Origin: Pseudoalteromonas arctica A 37-1-2
GTDB taxonomy: Bacteria; Pseudomonadota; Gammaproteobacteria; Enterobacterales; Alteromonadaceae
Direction: 5' to 3'
NCBI RefSeq assembly: GCF_000238395.3
Contig: NZ_CP011025.1
Coordinates: 248,001-312,000, forward strand
Length of the DNA: 64,000 bases
The notes under the pieces were generated by a model, which searched no databases, was not told the DNA's origin, and worked only from the letters and a program-made list of their open reading frames with translations. Both the position numbers and the translations under genes were made by a program. Positions 1 to 13,037 of the stretch are shown piece after piece (within the stretch, counting starts at the first letter, position 1; the number at the start of each line of letters is the position of its first letter).

Positions 1-338
1 AGGTCGGCGCCACGCAGTGTGTAGCCCGCTCTTTTAAGAACATAAGTCACAGCACGAATGTAGTTACCCCATTGCGACTGGCCTTCAGTGATTTCTTCAT
101 CAACACTAAAGCTGTCTTTTTCGCCTGGGTAATTTAAAGAATGCACAGTAATAATATTGTCGTCGCGCTCTTTAAACATTACTTGGGTACGAAACTCTAA
201 CGAACACGGTAAAACAAAACCGTCGTTGTAGTCGGTAAATTCGCCAATGAGGTTTACACGCCCCGGTGCTGCAGCAATACCTTGAGCAGGCGCGCCATAC
301 AGTGACAAAAATTGTTGTTGGAATTCGTTAAGCTTCAT
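1..338 (-). CDS. galK: galactokinase, N-terminal part (cut by window edge)
   Basis: Phosphorylates galactose to galactose-1-phosphate in the Leloir pathway. The visible N-terminus begins [15 protein letters not shown] and runs into the galactokinase signature region [16 protein letters not shown], the family's substrate-binding motif near the N-terminus. The ATG at 336-338 overlaps the end of galT by 11 bases, so the two are translationally coupled as the last genes of galE-galT-galK. The gene continues beyond base 1, so about two thirds or more of it is missing here. Identification is firm; nothing can be said of its 3' end. Confidence 0.93.
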   Translation of the reverse strand, partial: MKLNEFQQQFLSLYGAPAQGIAAAPGRVNLIGEFTDYNDGFVLPCSLEFRTQVMFKERDDNIITVHSLNYPGEKDSFSVDEEITEGQSQWGNYIRAVTYVLKRAGYTLRGAD

Positions 339-1392
339 CTGTGTGTCCTGCTGTATCTTTATAGTGTGTTGTACTGGCTGCTTTTAAAATAGAAGCAGCG
401 GTTTCTGCGCTTAAATCGCGTTGGCTTTCGCCTAGCATTTCGTAGCCTACCATGTGTTTTTTAACAGTAGCAGAGCGAAGTAGCGGCGGATAAAAGTGTG
501 CATGCAAACGCCAATGTTGCTCATCAGAGCTTCTATTAGCAGGTGCATTGTGCCATCCCATTGAGTATGGGAAGCTGCAATTAAATACGTTGTCGTACTT
601 AGTGGTTAATACTTTAAGTGCCTGAGCCAAAGAGTCGGTTTGCGCATCGTTTAGCTGGCTAAAGTTTTGAATGTTATCTTTAGTTACTAGCATTGTTTCA
701 AACGGCCACGCTGCCCAAAATGGCACAACAACAAGCCAATGTTCGTTTTCAAATACAACACGTGTTTGATCTGCTTGCTCTTTTTGCGCGTAATCGGCAA
801 GCATGGCTGTGCCATGCTTTTTATAATAGGCAAGCTGCTGGTTATCTTCGGCTTCTATTTCGGTTGATAAATGCGAGTGAGCCCATACTTGGCCGTGAGG
901 ATGAGGTTGCGAACAACCCATGATCTCGCCTTTATTTTCAAAAACTTGTACACATTCGTACTGCTGTGCAAGCTCTGTATAATTTTGTTTCCAGGTTTTT
1001 ACTACTTCGTGCAATGCGTTTTGGCTAAGCTCTGGTAGTGTTTTATTATGCTCTGGAGAAAAACAAATTACGCGGCATTCGCCACTGGCTTCGTCGGCAA
1101 TAAATAAATCGCTGTCTGACTCTAAGCTTTGTAATTGCTCGCTGGCATTAGGCGTTAATGCGCCAAAGTCATTTCTAAATACGTGTGTGTATTTGTAATC
1201 AGGGTTACTGTCGCCATTTGCACGGGTATTACTTGGGCAAAGTGGGCAGCTGTCATCGTGTTTTGGTAATACGTTTTCGTTAACGGCTTCTGTTGCGCCT
1301 AACCATGGGCGGTTATTACGATGTGGTGACACTAATACCCAACGACCCGTTAGCGGATTTTTACGTCTGTGAGTACTTTCTAATAAAGCCAT
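328..1392 (-). CDS. galT: galactose-1-phosphate uridylyltransferase
   Basis: Transfers UMP from UDP-glucose to galactose-1-phosphate in the Leloir pathway. The 354-residue product has a zinc-type CPLC motif near residues 49-52 and the active-site HPH triad (C-S-Q-P-H-P-H-G-Q, His at about 164 and 166), both standard for GalT of the HIT superfamily. I place the start at the ATG at 1390-1392 (MALLES) rather than six codons upstream. That ATG matches the family N-terminus, and GGAGAG in the end of galE lies at the right distance. The length matches E. coli GalT (about 348 residues). It lies 1 base after galE and overlaps galK. Confidence 0.96.
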   Translation of the reverse strand: MALLESTHRRKNPLTGRWVLVSPHRNNRPWLGATEAVNENVLPKHDDSCPLCPSNTRANGDSNPDYKYTHVFRNDFGALTPNASEQLQSLESDSDLFIADEASGECRVICFSPEHNKTLPELSQNALHEVVKTWKQNYTELAQQYECVQVFENKGEIMGCSQPHPHGQVWAHSHLSTEIEAEDNQQLAYYKKHGTAMLADYAQKEQADQTRVVFENEHWLVVVPFWAAWPFETMLVTKDNIQNFSQLNDAQTDSLAQALKVLTTKYDNVFNCSFPYSMGWHNAPANRSSDEQHWRLHAHFYPPLLRSATVKKHMVGYEMLGESQRDLSAETAASILKAASTTHYKDTAGHTDEA

Positions 1393-1393
1393 A

Positions 1394-2407
1394 TTAACTC
1401 TCCAACCCACTTGGGTAATTAGTTTGCCAGCGCCATGTGTCGTTTGTCATGTCGCTAAGTGTTAGTTCTGCGTGCCAGTTAAGTGTGTTTTGCGCTTTCG
1501 TGGCATCGGCGTAGTTACAGGCAATATCACCTGCACGGCGTGGTGCAATCTTATACGGAATATCTTTATTGGCTGATGCGCTAAATGCTTTGATCATATC
1601 AAGCACAGAATAACCTTGCCCTGTGCCTAGGTTGTAAGCATGGAAGGCGGTATCTGTTTTATGTTGCATAAATGCCGCAACATGACCTTTCGCTAAATCT
1701 AAAACATGAATATAGTCGCGCACGCCTGTGCCATCTTCGGTGTCGTAGTCGTCACCAAAAATATTAACCACGTCGCGTTTGCCTACTGCAGTTTGAGCAA
1801 TAAATGGCATTAAGTTATTAGGAATACCATTAGGGCTTTCACCTAATAAACCACTTGGGTGTGCACCTACTGGGTTAAAGTAACGAAGCGCAATACCCAT
1901 AAATTGACTGTTGGCATTACATACGTCTTGCATGGCTTGTTCAACCATGACTTTAGTCCAACCATAAGGGTTAGTTGCGCGTATAGGATGCTTTTCGTCA
2001 ATAGGGAGGTAGTCTGGCTCGCCGTACACAGTAGCCGATGAGCTAAATATAATATGGTTAACGCCTTCATCTTGCATGTTTTGTAGCATGCTTAATGTGC
2101 CCGACACATTATTTTGATAATAACGCAGCGGTTGCTCGGTAGATTCGCCAACGGCTTTTAAAGCCGCAAAGTGAAAAACAGCTTCGGCTTTAGTATGTTT
2201 TAGGGCGAGTTTAAATTGTTGCTCGTCTTGAATGTCACCCAAAATAAACTCAAACCGAGTACCTGTAATCTTTTCGAGTTGGTCAAGTACCCGCGCACTT
2301 GCATTAGACAAGTTATCATAAATAACAGGCGTAATACCTGCTTCATGCAATGCAATACATGTGTGGCTACCTATGTAACCCATGCCGCCAGTAACTAAAA
2401 CTTTCAT
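1394..2407 (-). CDS. galE: UDP-glucose 4-epimerase
   Basis: Interconverts UDP-galactose and UDP-glucose, feeding galactose into glycolysis and supplying UDP-galactose for surface glycans. The 337-residue protein is an extended SDR: a Rossmann NAD motif GGMGYIGSH at residues 7-15, a catalytic Ser in FSSSATVYG (about 122-124), and the Y148-x3-K152 pair. It is the first gene of the minus-strand gal operon; the galT start codon lies immediately after its stop. Length and motifs are those of full-length GalE. Confidence 0.97.
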   Translation of the reverse strand: MKVLVTGGMGYIGSHTCIALHEAGITPVIYDNLSNASARVLDQLEKITGTRFEFILGDIQDEQQFKLALKHTKAEAVFHFAALKAVGESTEQPLRYYQNNVSGTLSMLQNMQDEGVNHIIFSSSATVYGEPDYLPIDEKHPIRATNPYGWTKVMVEQAMQDVCNANSQFMGIALRYFNPVGAHPSGLLGESPNGIPNNLMPFIAQTAVGKRDVVNIFGDDYDTEDGTGVRDYIHVLDLAKGHVAAFMQHKTDTAFHAYNLGTGQGYSVLDMIKAFSASANKDIPYKIAPRRAGDIACNYADATKAQNTLNWHAELTLSDMTNDTWRWQTNYPSGLES

Positions 2408-2674
2408 GTTATTTCTCGAAAAGTGTATTTATATGATAAATACTACTATTAAGGGGGTTTAAAAACAATAGTTATGATTGCTGGGTAATTCAAATAAAAG
2501 CATAAAAAACATTCAGCTTAAACACTTACCTGCCTTTTAAAGGAATGCTTTTATATTAACTAACATAGGCTTAGCTTTATCAATTAATTCTATAAACTGA
2601 TTCAACTATTGGCCTAATTATCAGCAGTAAGTCGGGGTGCTAATATAGCGAAAATAAAGTAAGGAGAGATCAAC

Positions 2675-3505
2675 ATGAACAAAACAATTTTACTTACCGG
2701 TGCTACCGATGGCATTGGGCTAGAAACTGCAAAGATGTTATTAGCACAAGGTCACACCGTATTATTACATGGCCGCAGCCAAGCAAAGCTAAATGCGCTA
2801 CAAGTAGCTTTAACCGAGCAATACCCAAATGCAAGTACACATACTTATATTGCTGATTTAAGCGATATGAGCCAAGTTCAAACTTTGGCACAAAATGTAT
2901 TAGCCGATTTGGCCGAAAATAATAACCAGCTTGACGTACTTATTAATAATGCAGGCGTTTATCAATTAGTTGATGCTACAACAATTGACGGCCTTGATGC
3001 TCGCTTTGTTGTAAACACGATTGCGCCATATCTTCTTACAAAACTATTGTTACCTGTTCTTGGTCATGATTCGCGAGTGGTTAATGTGTCATCAGCTGCG
3101 CAATCAAGCGTTAACTTAAATGCACTTATAGGTAACACTGAACTTTCTGATAGTGCGGCTTATGCACAAAGTAAATTGGCTATTACTATGTGGTCGCGTC
3201 ATTTAGGGCTTGAGCTTAAAGATACTGGGCCATTAGTTGTATCGGTAAACCCTAAATCGTTACTAGGAAGTAAAATGGTAAAAGACGCTTACGGTATAGA
3301 TGGTGGGGATTTAAAAATTGGCGCAAATATTTTTTGTCGCGCAGCGCTTAGTGATGAATTTAAAGATGCCGCAGGCCTGTATTTTGATAACGATACAGGA
3401 CGCTTTGCGCCTCCTCATGTTGATGCACTTGATAATGCTAAAAATCAACAACTAGTAGATACGTTAGGCAGTATTTTAGCACAGCTTAAATTAGGCAAAG
3501 CATAA
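2675..3505 (+). CDS. short-chain dehydrogenase/reductase
   Basis: An NAD(P)-dependent oxidoreductase of the classical SDR family, 276 residues. It shows TGATDGIG (residues 8-15, cofactor binding), NNAG (91-94), a serine cluster near 139-140 and the catalytic Y163-x3-K167. The substrate cannot be read from sequence. A clear AGGAGA lies just before the ATG at 2675. Its stop codon overlaps the start of the next gene by one base (TAATG), so it forms a two-gene unit with a monooxygenase-domain protein, which suggests a shared redox or detoxification task. Confidence 0.88.
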   Translation: MNKTILLTGATDGIGLETAKMLLAQGHTVLLHGRSQAKLNALQVALTEQYPNASTHTYIADLSDMSQVQTLAQNVLADLAENNNQLDVLINNAGVYQLVDATTIDGLDARFVVNTIAPYLLTKLLLPVLGHDSRVVNVSSAAQSSVNLNALIGNTELSDSAAYAQSKLAITMWSRHLGLELKDTGPLVVSVNPKSLLGSKMVKDAYGIDGGDLKIGANIFCRAALSDEFKDAAGLYFDNDTGRFAPPHVDALDNAKNQQLVDTLGSILAQLKLGKA

Positions 3506-3861
3506 TGAAAAATCATGTTACCTGGACAGTACAAGGCCAAATTAAAGAAGGTAAATACGATGAGTTTTTACTGGTAATGGCGCGATTAGTTACTTTGGCT
3601 AAAAGTGAAGCGGGCACTTTAATGTATGAGTGGACAGTAAGTGAAGACAAACGCAGTGTACATATTTACGAGCGTTACCAAGATGAAGATGCTGCTAAAG
3701 CGCATCTTGCTGGTTGGGGCGAAAGTGGCCCACTATTTTTAAGCGTAGTTGATATGGATAAAGTAACGGTATTTAGTCAATTATCAGAAGAGTTTGCACA
3801 AGCCTTTGCAGGCCCAAGCAGTGTATTTATGAAACCTGTGGGTGGCTTTGTAAAGTTTTAG
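3505..3861 (+). CDS. antibiotic biosynthesis monooxygenase (ABM) domain protein
   Basis: A 118-residue protein resembling the ABM/quinol monooxygenase (YgiN-like) dimeric alpha-beta barrel family. The N-terminal strand TWTVQGQIKEGKYDEFLLVM, the central GTLMYEWTVSEDKRSVHIYERY and the following AAKAHL helix are typical of the fold. Known relatives oxidise quinols or aromatic compounds without a cofactor; the substrate here is unknown. Translation is coupled to the upstream SDR gene through TAATG. A strong hairpin terminator follows. Confidence 0.8.
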   Translation: MKNHVTWTVQGQIKEGKYDEFLLVMARLVTLAKSEAGTLMYEWTVSEDKRSVHIYERYQDEDAAKAHLAGWGESGPLFLSVVDMDKVTVFSQLSEEFAQAFAGPSSVFMKPVGGFVKF

Positions 3862-3883
3862 AGAAAATATCCATTGTTGATCT

Positions 3884-3916
3884 AAAGAGCTCACCTCATC
3901 AGTGAGCTCTTTTTTT
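3884..3916 (+). terminator. Rho-independent terminator after SDR-ABM unit
   Basis: Inverted repeat AAAGAGCTCAC / GTGAGCTCTTT around the loop CTCATCA, followed by a run of T. It closes the SDR-monooxygenase unit. The A-run on its left side may also let it serve the convergent minus-strand gene. Confidence 0.85.
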
Positions 3917-3923
3917 AGTGGCA

Positions 3924-4166
3924 TTACTGCTCTTGCTGCAAGCGTTCGTATAGCCAATCTTTTAGTTCTGTACGTTCGTGTTTTAGTTGATGCATTTGCT
4001 CATCGCTTATGGGCGCATCTTTGAGCTCTAATACCCTAATCTCTTTATCTAGCTTGTCGTACTTATCTGCTTTTTTTGCAAATTCAGTATCGCTTTCATT
4101 TAACTCGGCAATGGTCTTTAAGTACTCTGGAAAGTCATTTGTTAATGAGTGGTCTTCGCCTAACAT
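3924..4166 (-). CDS. YdcH-like small protein (DUF465)
   Basis: An 80-residue, strongly charged, probably all-helical protein. Its pattern (HSLTNDFPEY near the N-terminus, then FAKKADKYDKLDKEI and a C-terminal LKHERTELKDWLYERL) matches the YdcH/DUF465 family of small coiled-coil proteins, whose role is not established. It is a stand-alone gene read toward the terminator it shares with the convergent neighbour. Family assignment is by pattern only. Confidence 0.75.
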   Translation of the reverse strand: MLGEDHSLTNDFPEYLKTIAELNESDTEFAKKADKYDKLDKEIRVLELKDAPISDEQMHQLKHERTELKDWLYERLQQEQ

Positions 4167-4325
4167 ATTCGCTCCTTAGTAGGATATAAATGAGCTCACA
4201 AGTAAGTGAGTTGTATAAGTGAATTACTGCCTTTCATATAATACACTGGGGCTTACATAGATATAATTCAACCATCGAGCCGCTAATTTGATGTAGCACA
4301 AACAACCGTTTTTACTTTTTAGCCG

Positions 4326-5222
4326 TTACTGCTTTTCCCAATAAGGGACTTCACCAAAGTAGGCAATAAAATGATCGATAAACGCACGCACCTTAGGGGC
4401 TAATAATCTATTGCTTGGATATACAGCCCAAATATCGGCATTAGCTACCAGCGGAAAGTCTTTTAACACTTCTACTAGGCTGCCATCTTCTAAATATTTA
4501 TAGCTACACCAATTTGAACTAATAGTAATACCTAACCCTTGTACGCACGCATCACGAACGGCTTCACCGTTATCAAAACGAAGTGCGCCTTTGGTTTTAA
4601 TATTAAGAGTGTCTTTACCTGATTTAAAACCCCAGCTCTCTATACTGGCTAAGTTAATAATTTGATGATTAACTAAATCTTGCGGTGTTTTAGGCAAGCC
4701 GTTTTTAGCTATATACTCAGGCGATGCGCATACAATACGGTTATCAGATGCCAGTTTGCGAGCAATTAGGTTTGAATCTTTAAGTGCCGCATCGCGAATT
4801 GCAATATCAAAACCGCCTTCTACTAAATCAACAATAGTATCGCTAAAGCGGCAATCTATAGTCAGCCCTGGGTATTTTTGCATAAAGCTTTTTAAGGCAG
4901 GGACTATATGCATTCGTCCAAAAGAAGCAGGCGCAGTGATACGTAATGTACCTTGCGGCACTAAGCTTCCTGCACCTACCGAGGCGCGTGCGGTTTCTAA
5001 TGTTGCTAGCACCTCTTGTGCATGAGGTAAAAATGCCTCGCCTTCTTCGGTCAGCGACACCTTGCGCGTAGTACGATGAATAAGTCGTACTCCTAAGTTC
5101 TCCTCAAGCTTACTAATATATGCACTCGCTACTGCTGGTGATAAATCAAGCTCTCTTCCTGCTAGGCTTATATTATATGTATTAGCAATGCGTACAAACA
5201 AAGCAAGATGGTCATTATTCAT
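4326..5222 (-). CDS. LysR-family transcriptional regulator
   Basis: A 298-residue LysR regulator. The N-terminal winged helix-turn-helix spans residues 1-60 (FVRIANTYNISLAGRELDLS, then the wing LGVRLIHRTTRKVSLTEEG), followed by a periplasmic-binding-protein-like effector domain to the C-terminus. It resembles the CrgA/YafC-type branch. It is divergent from the oxidoreductase gene at 5347 with 124 bases between them, the usual layout for a LysR protein and its target. The effector is unknown. Confidence 0.9.
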   Translation of the reverse strand: MNNDHLALFVRIANTYNISLAGRELDLSPAVASAYISKLEENLGVRLIHRTTRKVSLTEEGEAFLPHAQEVLATLETARASVGAGSLVPQGTLRITAPASFGRMHIVPALKSFMQKYPGLTIDCRFSDTIVDLVEGGFDIAIRDAALKDSNLIARKLASDNRIVCASPEYIAKNGLPKTPQDLVNHQIINLASIESWGFKSGKDTLNIKTKGALRFDNGEAVRDACVQGLGITISSNWCSYKYLEDGSLVEVLKDFPLVANADIWAVYPSNRLLAPKVRAFIDHFIAYFGEVPYWEKQ

Positions 5223-5346
5223 ACTTGATTCTCAATATTATGTTGAAACAGATTGTGTATTTAGCCTTATTATCATTTATTAAAGGCAAAGCTACAATGA
5301 AACCTCATTACACATTAACTATAAACAGCTAATAGAGGCAACACTC

Positions 5347-6336
5347 ATGAAAGCAATGACAATTAATAATTTTGGTGGCACTGAAGAGTTTGTAGCAGCA
5401 GAGGTTGCAAAACCACAAGTAACCGCAGGTAACGTATTGGTTCGCATTGCTGCAACTAGCGTAAATACAATTGATATGATGATTCGTCAAATGGGTGCCG
5501 ATTTACCATTTGCTCCAAAGTTACCAGGCATTTTAGGTATGGACTTTGCGGGCACTATTGAAGCTGTGGGAGACGGTGTAACAGAGTTTACTGTAGGTGA
5601 TGAAATTTACGGTTGTGCTGGTGGCCTAGGCGATTTACCAGGTGCACTTGCTGAGTTTATGCTTGCTGATAAGCGCTTAATTGCTCACAAACCTAAAAAT
5701 TTAACCATGAAAGAAGCAGCCGCTATTCCACTTGTAGGTATTACTGCACTTGAAGGCTTAACGCGTGCAAATGTAAAAGCAGGTCAAAAAGTGTTAGTGC
5801 ACGGTGGCGCAGGTGGTGTAGGCCATTTAGCAGTACAACTAGCTAAGCACTTTGGCGCTGATGTTTACTCAACTGGCGGTAACGCAGAGCAACTAGCACT
5901 AATAGAAAGCTTTGGCGCTACAGGCATTAACTTTAAAGACGAAACTGTAGAGCAATACGTTGAAAAACATACCAGCAATGTGGGCTTTGATATGGTGTTT
6001 GACACGGTAGGAGGCGGTAACCTTACTAACTCGTTTGCAGCAGCAAAGCTAAATGCCCAGGTATCTACAACGCTCTCTTTATTAGAAGTAGACTTAAGCC
6101 CAGTACACTTTAAAGGGTTATCGTTAAACGTAATCTTTATGCTTATTCCAATGATCCATGACTTTAACCGTCAAGACCACGGCGACAAACTTACTAAACT
6201 TGCGCAAATTGTTGAAGCAGGCGGTATGCGCCCAGTACTTGATGAGCAAGACTTTAGTTTAGAAGACGCAGCTAAAGCGCATGACCGCTTAGCAAGTGGC
6301 CAAGCACTGGGTAAAGTGGTTATAAACGTACAATAA
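5347..6336 (+). CDS. NADPH:quinone oxidoreductase-like zinc-independent MDR protein
   Basis: A 329-residue medium-chain dehydrogenase/reductase of the quinone oxidoreductase branch. It has a GroES-like N-terminal half (LPGILGMDFAGTIEAVGDGV), the AGGVGHLAVQLAK nucleotide-binding turn near residues 156-169, and no structural zinc cysteines. Such enzymes reduce quinones or enones with NADPH. It is divergent from a LysR gene, its probable regulator, and is followed by its own terminator, so it is monocistronic. Confidence 0.88.
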   Translation: MKAMTINNFGGTEEFVAAEVAKPQVTAGNVLVRIAATSVNTIDMMIRQMGADLPFAPKLPGILGMDFAGTIEAVGDGVTEFTVGDEIYGCAGGLGDLPGALAEFMLADKRLIAHKPKNLTMKEAAAIPLVGITALEGLTRANVKAGQKVLVHGGAGGVGHLAVQLAKHFGADVYSTGGNAEQLALIESFGATGINFKDETVEQYVEKHTSNVGFDMVFDTVGGGNLTNSFAAAKLNAQVSTTLSLLEVDLSPVHFKGLSLNVIFMLIPMIHDFNRQDHGDKLTKLAQIVEAGGMRPVLDEQDFSLEDAAKAHDRLASGQALGKVVINVQ

Positions 6337-6345
6337 TGCATTAAG

Positions 6346-6368
6346 GCCGGCTTTTTAGCCGGCTTCTT
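6346..6368 (+). terminator. Rho-independent terminator
   Basis: GCCGGC stem (6346-6351), T-rich loop, complementary GCCGGC (6358-6363), then TTCTTTA. It lies a few bases after the oxidoreductase stop codon. Confidence 0.8.
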
Positions 6369-6513
6369 TATAATTCTAATATTCCTTCTAAAGATAGCTC
6401 TAACGTAAGATAAACAAACCTCATTTATGTTGACGAATTAATAGTGGTAGAATGCAGCGCTTAGTACCACTTGTGTAAAGTAGTGGTCAATAATTTATAA
6501 GGTCTGTTGTGTA

Positions 6514-7095
6514 ATGCTGTTGATGATCGACAACTACGATTCGTTTACTTACAACTTAGTGCAATATTTTCAGCGTTTAGATCAAGACGTTTTAGTAAAA
6601 CGTAATGATGAGCTAAGCATTGCGCAAATAAAACAGTTAAACCCGCAGCACATCGTGTTATCGCCAGGGCCATGCACCCCTAACGAAGCGGGTATTTCGT
6701 TAAATGTTGTTGAGCAACTAAAAGGGCAATATCCTATTTTAGGAATTTGCTTGGGACATCAAACTATCGCACAAGCTTTAGGGGGAGATGTAATTCGTGC
6801 TAAAAAAGTAATGCACGGTAAAACATCACCCATAGTTCACACTAACAAAGGTGTGTTTAAAGGTTTAGCTAACCCGTTAACAGTGTGTCGTTATCATTCT
6901 TTGGTGGTTAAAGCACAAACGCTGCCTAAAGAACTTGAAGTAACCGCATGGACTCAGACTGAGCAAGGCGAGTTTGACGAAATTATGGGGTTACTTCATA
7001 AAGAACTAGCAATCGAAGGTGTGCAGTTTCACCCCGAAGCTATTTTAACTGATCAAGGCTTAGAACTGCTTGATAACTTTTTAACTCGCTTCTAA
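6514..7095 (+). CDS. pabA: anthranilate/aminodeoxychorismate synthase glutamine amidotransferase subunit
   Basis: Supplies ammonia from glutamine to the chorismate-using partner in folate (PabB) or tryptophan (TrpE) synthesis. The 193-residue class I amidotransferase has GICLGHQ with nucleophile C79, the HPE motif giving H173 and E175, and the N-terminal [11 protein letters not shown]. It is not in a trp operon here, which favours PabA or a shared amphibolic subunit. An HDOD gene follows 34 bases downstream on the same strand. Confidence 0.92.
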   Translation: MLLMIDNYDSFTYNLVQYFQRLDQDVLVKRNDELSIAQIKQLNPQHIVLSPGPCTPNEAGISLNVVEQLKGQYPILGICLGHQTIAQALGGDVIRAKKVMHGKTSPIVHTNKGVFKGLANPLTVCRYHSLVVKAQTLPKELEVTAWTQTEQGEFDEIMGLLHKELAIEGVQFHPEAILTDQGLELLDNFLTRF

Positions 7096-7129
7096 TGTTA
7101 TAATACACAGAGCATTTAATACTTTATTA

Positions 7130-8299
7130 ATGGATGTCATGACTGAACTTGTAGCCCAGCAGCGTAATGCCAAAATACTAAGCCAACGGGCTCATGACTT
7201 ATTGCTTGGGCACAGCTTTGCGCATCAGCAAATTGGTTTCATCCATACATTAGATATAGATTACGGCGAACCCATGAAGCAACGCACTTTGCTTCAGGTT
7301 GAAGTGGCCGCACAGAATAAACGCCAGCAAAGCAGTACTGCACATCATAAGTACCGCGCTCAAGCGAGTGAGCAACTGCACAAAACAATTGAAACAGCTA
7401 TATATAAGCAGCTTGAAGATATAGATGGCGTAATTCACAGCACTATAGGTATTGAAGATGGCATTGCCAATATACTCGATATATTAGCTGTAAAGTCAGC
7501 GTCGGTAGGGCGTTTAGAGCCACTAGTTAATGATATAAGCTGGTTGGGTAGAGAATTAGTAACGCTTGTTAATTTACCTTACTATCGTAATCAACGTAGT
7601 AAAAACACGTCTGTAAAAGTAGATAAACCATCGCTTGCCCTTCGTTATATTGGCCTTGATAACTTACAGCTAGTGATTCCTACATTTGCTGCGCGTCATT
7701 GGATGCCACATAGCACCGAACCATTTTCATTATTAAAACGCCGGCTACGCGACAGCGCAATGGCAAACGCGATTGCTGCGCAAAAAATTGCACAAATTAA
7801 TAATGTGAATGACGTACATGCATTTACCCTTGGAATGCTTTTAGATGTAGGGCGAATTGCATTAGTGCGCTTGTACTTAAAAACGTTTGAGAAAGTATGG
7901 CAACGCAAAGTGCAGTTAGCCCGAAATGAAAACCAAAAAGATTTACACACCGCATTATTAGAGCTACAGCCCGACCCGCTATTTTTAACCACTCTACTTA
8001 GCAATAAGTCGATAGAAGTAAGCGCCAAAGTAATAGACAAAATGGCTTTTAAATATTTACCGTTTAAAGGTGTAATGCAGCAGCTAGTAAATGGGGTAGA
8101 TAAAGGCGATACATTACTGCCGTTAACAGAAGTAATGCTAAAGGCACGTTGCTACTCTCAATATCTTAATTTAAAAGAGCATCAACTTATTGAGCCTGAT
8201 GAAACTCTAAGCTGGTTTTCGTACTTTAAGTTCACTAAAACGGAACTAAAAACCCTCCAATCGAGTAATTTTACCAATTTAGCTATTCAAATTGACTAA
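7130..8299 (+). CDS. HDOD domain protein
   Basis: A 389-residue protein whose central part (about residues 165-300) matches the HDOD domain: LVIPTFAARHWMP, an amphipathic FSLLKRRLRDSAMANAIAAQ helix, and AFTLGMLLDVGRIAL, where HD-type residues would lie but the metal-binding His-Asp pair is not conserved. HDOD proteins are signalling or scaffold proteins in stress and motility control; the role of this one is unknown. The first 160 residues carry no domain I recognise. The ATG at 7130 has a poor ribosome site; an alternative ATG lies at 7139. Confidence 0.75.
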   Translation: MDVMTELVAQQRNAKILSQRAHDLLLGHSFAHQQIGFIHTLDIDYGEPMKQRTLLQVEVAAQNKRQQSSTAHHKYRAQASEQLHKTIETAIYKQLEDIDGVIHSTIGIEDGIANILDILAVKSASVGRLEPLVNDISWLGRELVTLVNLPYYRNQRSKNTSVKVDKPSLALRYIGLDNLQLVIPTFAARHWMPHSTEPFSLLKRRLRDSAMANAIAAQKIAQINNVNDVHAFTLGMLLDVGRIALVRLYLKTFEKVWQRKVQLARNENQKDLHTALLELQPDPLFLTTLLSNKSIEVSAKVIDKMAFKYLPFKGVMQQLVNGVDKGDTLLPLTEVMLKARCYSQYLNLKEHQLIEPDETLSWFSYFKFTKTELKTLQSSNFTNLAIQID

Positions 8300-9884
<1,585 letters not shown>

Positions 9885-9905
9885 GCGACTTAAGCCAACC
9901 AATTA

Positions 9906-9926
9906 AGGGCAAGCACTGCTTGCCCT
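9906..9926 (+). other. intergenic hairpin between astC and astA
   Basis: A perfect 9-base-pair stem AGGGCAAGC / GCTTGCCCT with a 3-base loop, without a following T-run. It may be an mRNA-stabilising or processing hairpin that sets astC apart from astA-astD rather than a terminator. Confidence 0.55.
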
Positions 9927-9969
9927 GCAATTCCTATTTACCGTTATTTATAAGGGAGCAAGCGGACTC

Positions 9970-10986
9970 ATGATGATCCTTCGCCCAATCCAGCAAAATG
10001 ATTATTCAGCATTACTGAAAATTGCCCACGAATCAGGGCATGGTTTTACGTCTTTGCCATTAAACGAAGAACTATTGCAAAAAAAGATCGACCATTCAGT
10101 AAGCTCTTTTGCTAAACAAACGTCACAACCTGGTGACGAAGGCTACCTGTTTGTTCTTGAAGATAGCGAAACCGGTGACGTTGTAGGAACATCTGCAATT
10201 GAAGCTGCGGTAGGGCTTGATGATGCATTTTATCATTATCACTTAAGTAAAGTGATTCACTCTTCGCGCACATTAGACGTATACAAAGCGGTTGATATTC
10301 TAACGCTATGTAACGACTACACAGGTGCTACAGAGCTTTGCACATTGTTTTTAAAAGATGGTTATCGTAAAAATTGTAACGGTAAGCTACTTTCAAAAGC
10401 GCGCTTTATGTTTATAAAACAGCATCAAGAGCGTTTTGCGCAAACAGTAATCGCAGAAATGCGCGGTGTGTCTGACGAAAACGGCAGTAGCCCTTTTTGG
10501 CAGTGGCTTGAAGAGCACTTTTTCTCAATGGATTTTCCAACAGCCGATTACCTAACAGGTATTGGCCAAAAGGTTTTCATTGCTGAATTAATGCCTAAAT
10601 ACCCAATTTACGTAAACTTGCTAAGTAAAGATGCGCAAGCCGTAATAGGTAAAGTACACGACAACACTCGCCCAGCAATCGAGTTATTAAAAAGCGAAGG
10701 CTTTACGTTTAATGGCTACGTAGATATTTTTGACGGCGGCCCAACGGTTGAAGCAAAAGTAGATAACATTGCGACTATTCGTAATGCACGTAACTTTAAC
10801 GTTGAAATTGGCGAAATGACTGGCGACACCATGGTGTTACTAGCTAACGAAAAGCTTAATGACTTTAGAGCAACCGTTGCACCAATGACATTTGACGAGC
10901 GCGCAAAAAGCCTTATTTTATCGCAAGAAATAGCAGATGCACTGCATTTGCAAACTGGCGATATTGTTAGTGCAACCACGATTTAA
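9970..10986 (+). CDS. astA: arginine N-succinyltransferase
   Basis: First step of the AST route of arginine degradation: succinyl-CoA plus arginine gives N2-succinylarginine. The 338-residue protein begins with MMILRPIQQNDYSALLKIA and has the GHGFTSLP segment typical of AstA, an acyl-CoA transferase of the GNAT-like class. An AAGGGAG-like ribosome site precedes the ATG; a second ATG follows immediately at 9973. astD begins 15 bases after its stop. astB (succinylarginine dihydrolase) is not in this window. Confidence 0.93.
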   Translation: MMILRPIQQNDYSALLKIAHESGHGFTSLPLNEELLQKKIDHSVSSFAKQTSQPGDEGYLFVLEDSETGDVVGTSAIEAAVGLDDAFYHYHLSKVIHSSRTLDVYKAVDILTLCNDYTGATELCTLFLKDGYRKNCNGKLLSKARFMFIKQHQERFAQTVIAEMRGVSDENGSSPFWQWLEEHFFSMDFPTADYLTGIGQKVFIAELMPKYPIYVNLLSKDAQAVIGKVHDNTRPAIELLKSEGFTFNGYVDIFDGGPTVEAKVDNIATIRNARNFNVEIGEMTGDTMVLLANEKLNDFRATVAPMTFDERAKSLILSQEIADALHLQTGDIVSATTI

Positions 10987-12471
<1,485 letters not shown>

Positions 12472-12495
12472 GTAGTAATACTACTTAATTATTAT

Positions 12496-12520
12496 AAAAG
12501 CAGCTTCGGCTGCTTTTTTT
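12496..12520 (+). terminator. Rho-independent terminator of the ast operon
   Basis: AAAAGCAGC / GCTGCTTTT stem with a TTCG tetraloop and a T7 tail, 25 bases after the astD stop codon. Confidence 0.9.
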
Positions 12521-12603
12521 GTATTGCTAACGCGCAAAGCTAGCAATCAACAGCGCTTTCTGCTTAAATCAAAAATAATTAATTATACAAAGGTGGTACA
12601 AAA

Positions 12604-12951
12604 ATGGTTTTAGATAGGCAAGGGTACGATGATTTGATCATGTATCTAACTCAAAATTTAGCATTGTTTGAGAAGCCAGGCGAAATAAAACCAGGTGCCC
12701 CAACAGTAATGGAGTTAATTGAAGACGTCATTGCACAAAATGTGATGCTTATTTGCGAGCAGCACACAAACCTCAACACAGAGCAGCGTAGTCAAATTGT
12801 ACGCGAAGTTGATGGCATAGTTTACGATTTAGAAGAAGTCCTCAGCAGCATCACCTCACAGCCTGTCACGGTTGAACAGCATGCCTTTATAGATGAATTT
12901 GCAGGTTTAGTAAAAAACCTCTTTGATAGCGCTTTAACACAACAATCTTAG
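12604..12951 (+). CDS. hypothetical protein, possibly DUF3802
   Basis: A 115-residue acidic, mostly helical protein without signal peptide or membrane segment (MVLDRQGYDDLIMYLTQNLA at the N-terminus, then repeated amphipathic helices). Length and pattern recall DUF3802, a family of marine gammaproteobacteria with no known role; that match is from memory. AAAGGTGG lies before the start. It follows the ast terminator and so is probably separate from the operon. Confidence 0.7.
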   Translation: MVLDRQGYDDLIMYLTQNLALFEKPGEIKPGAPTVMELIEDVIAQNVMLICEQHTNLNTEQRSQIVREVDGIVYDLEEVLSSITSQPVTVEQHAFIDEFAGLVKNLFDSALTQQS

Positions 12952-13037
12952 CCATTTTATAGCCCTGCGTTGCATTTTCATTTGCAACTACGGCTAACTT
13001 GCTTACAATCAAGAAAATATTTTTTTGAGATATAACA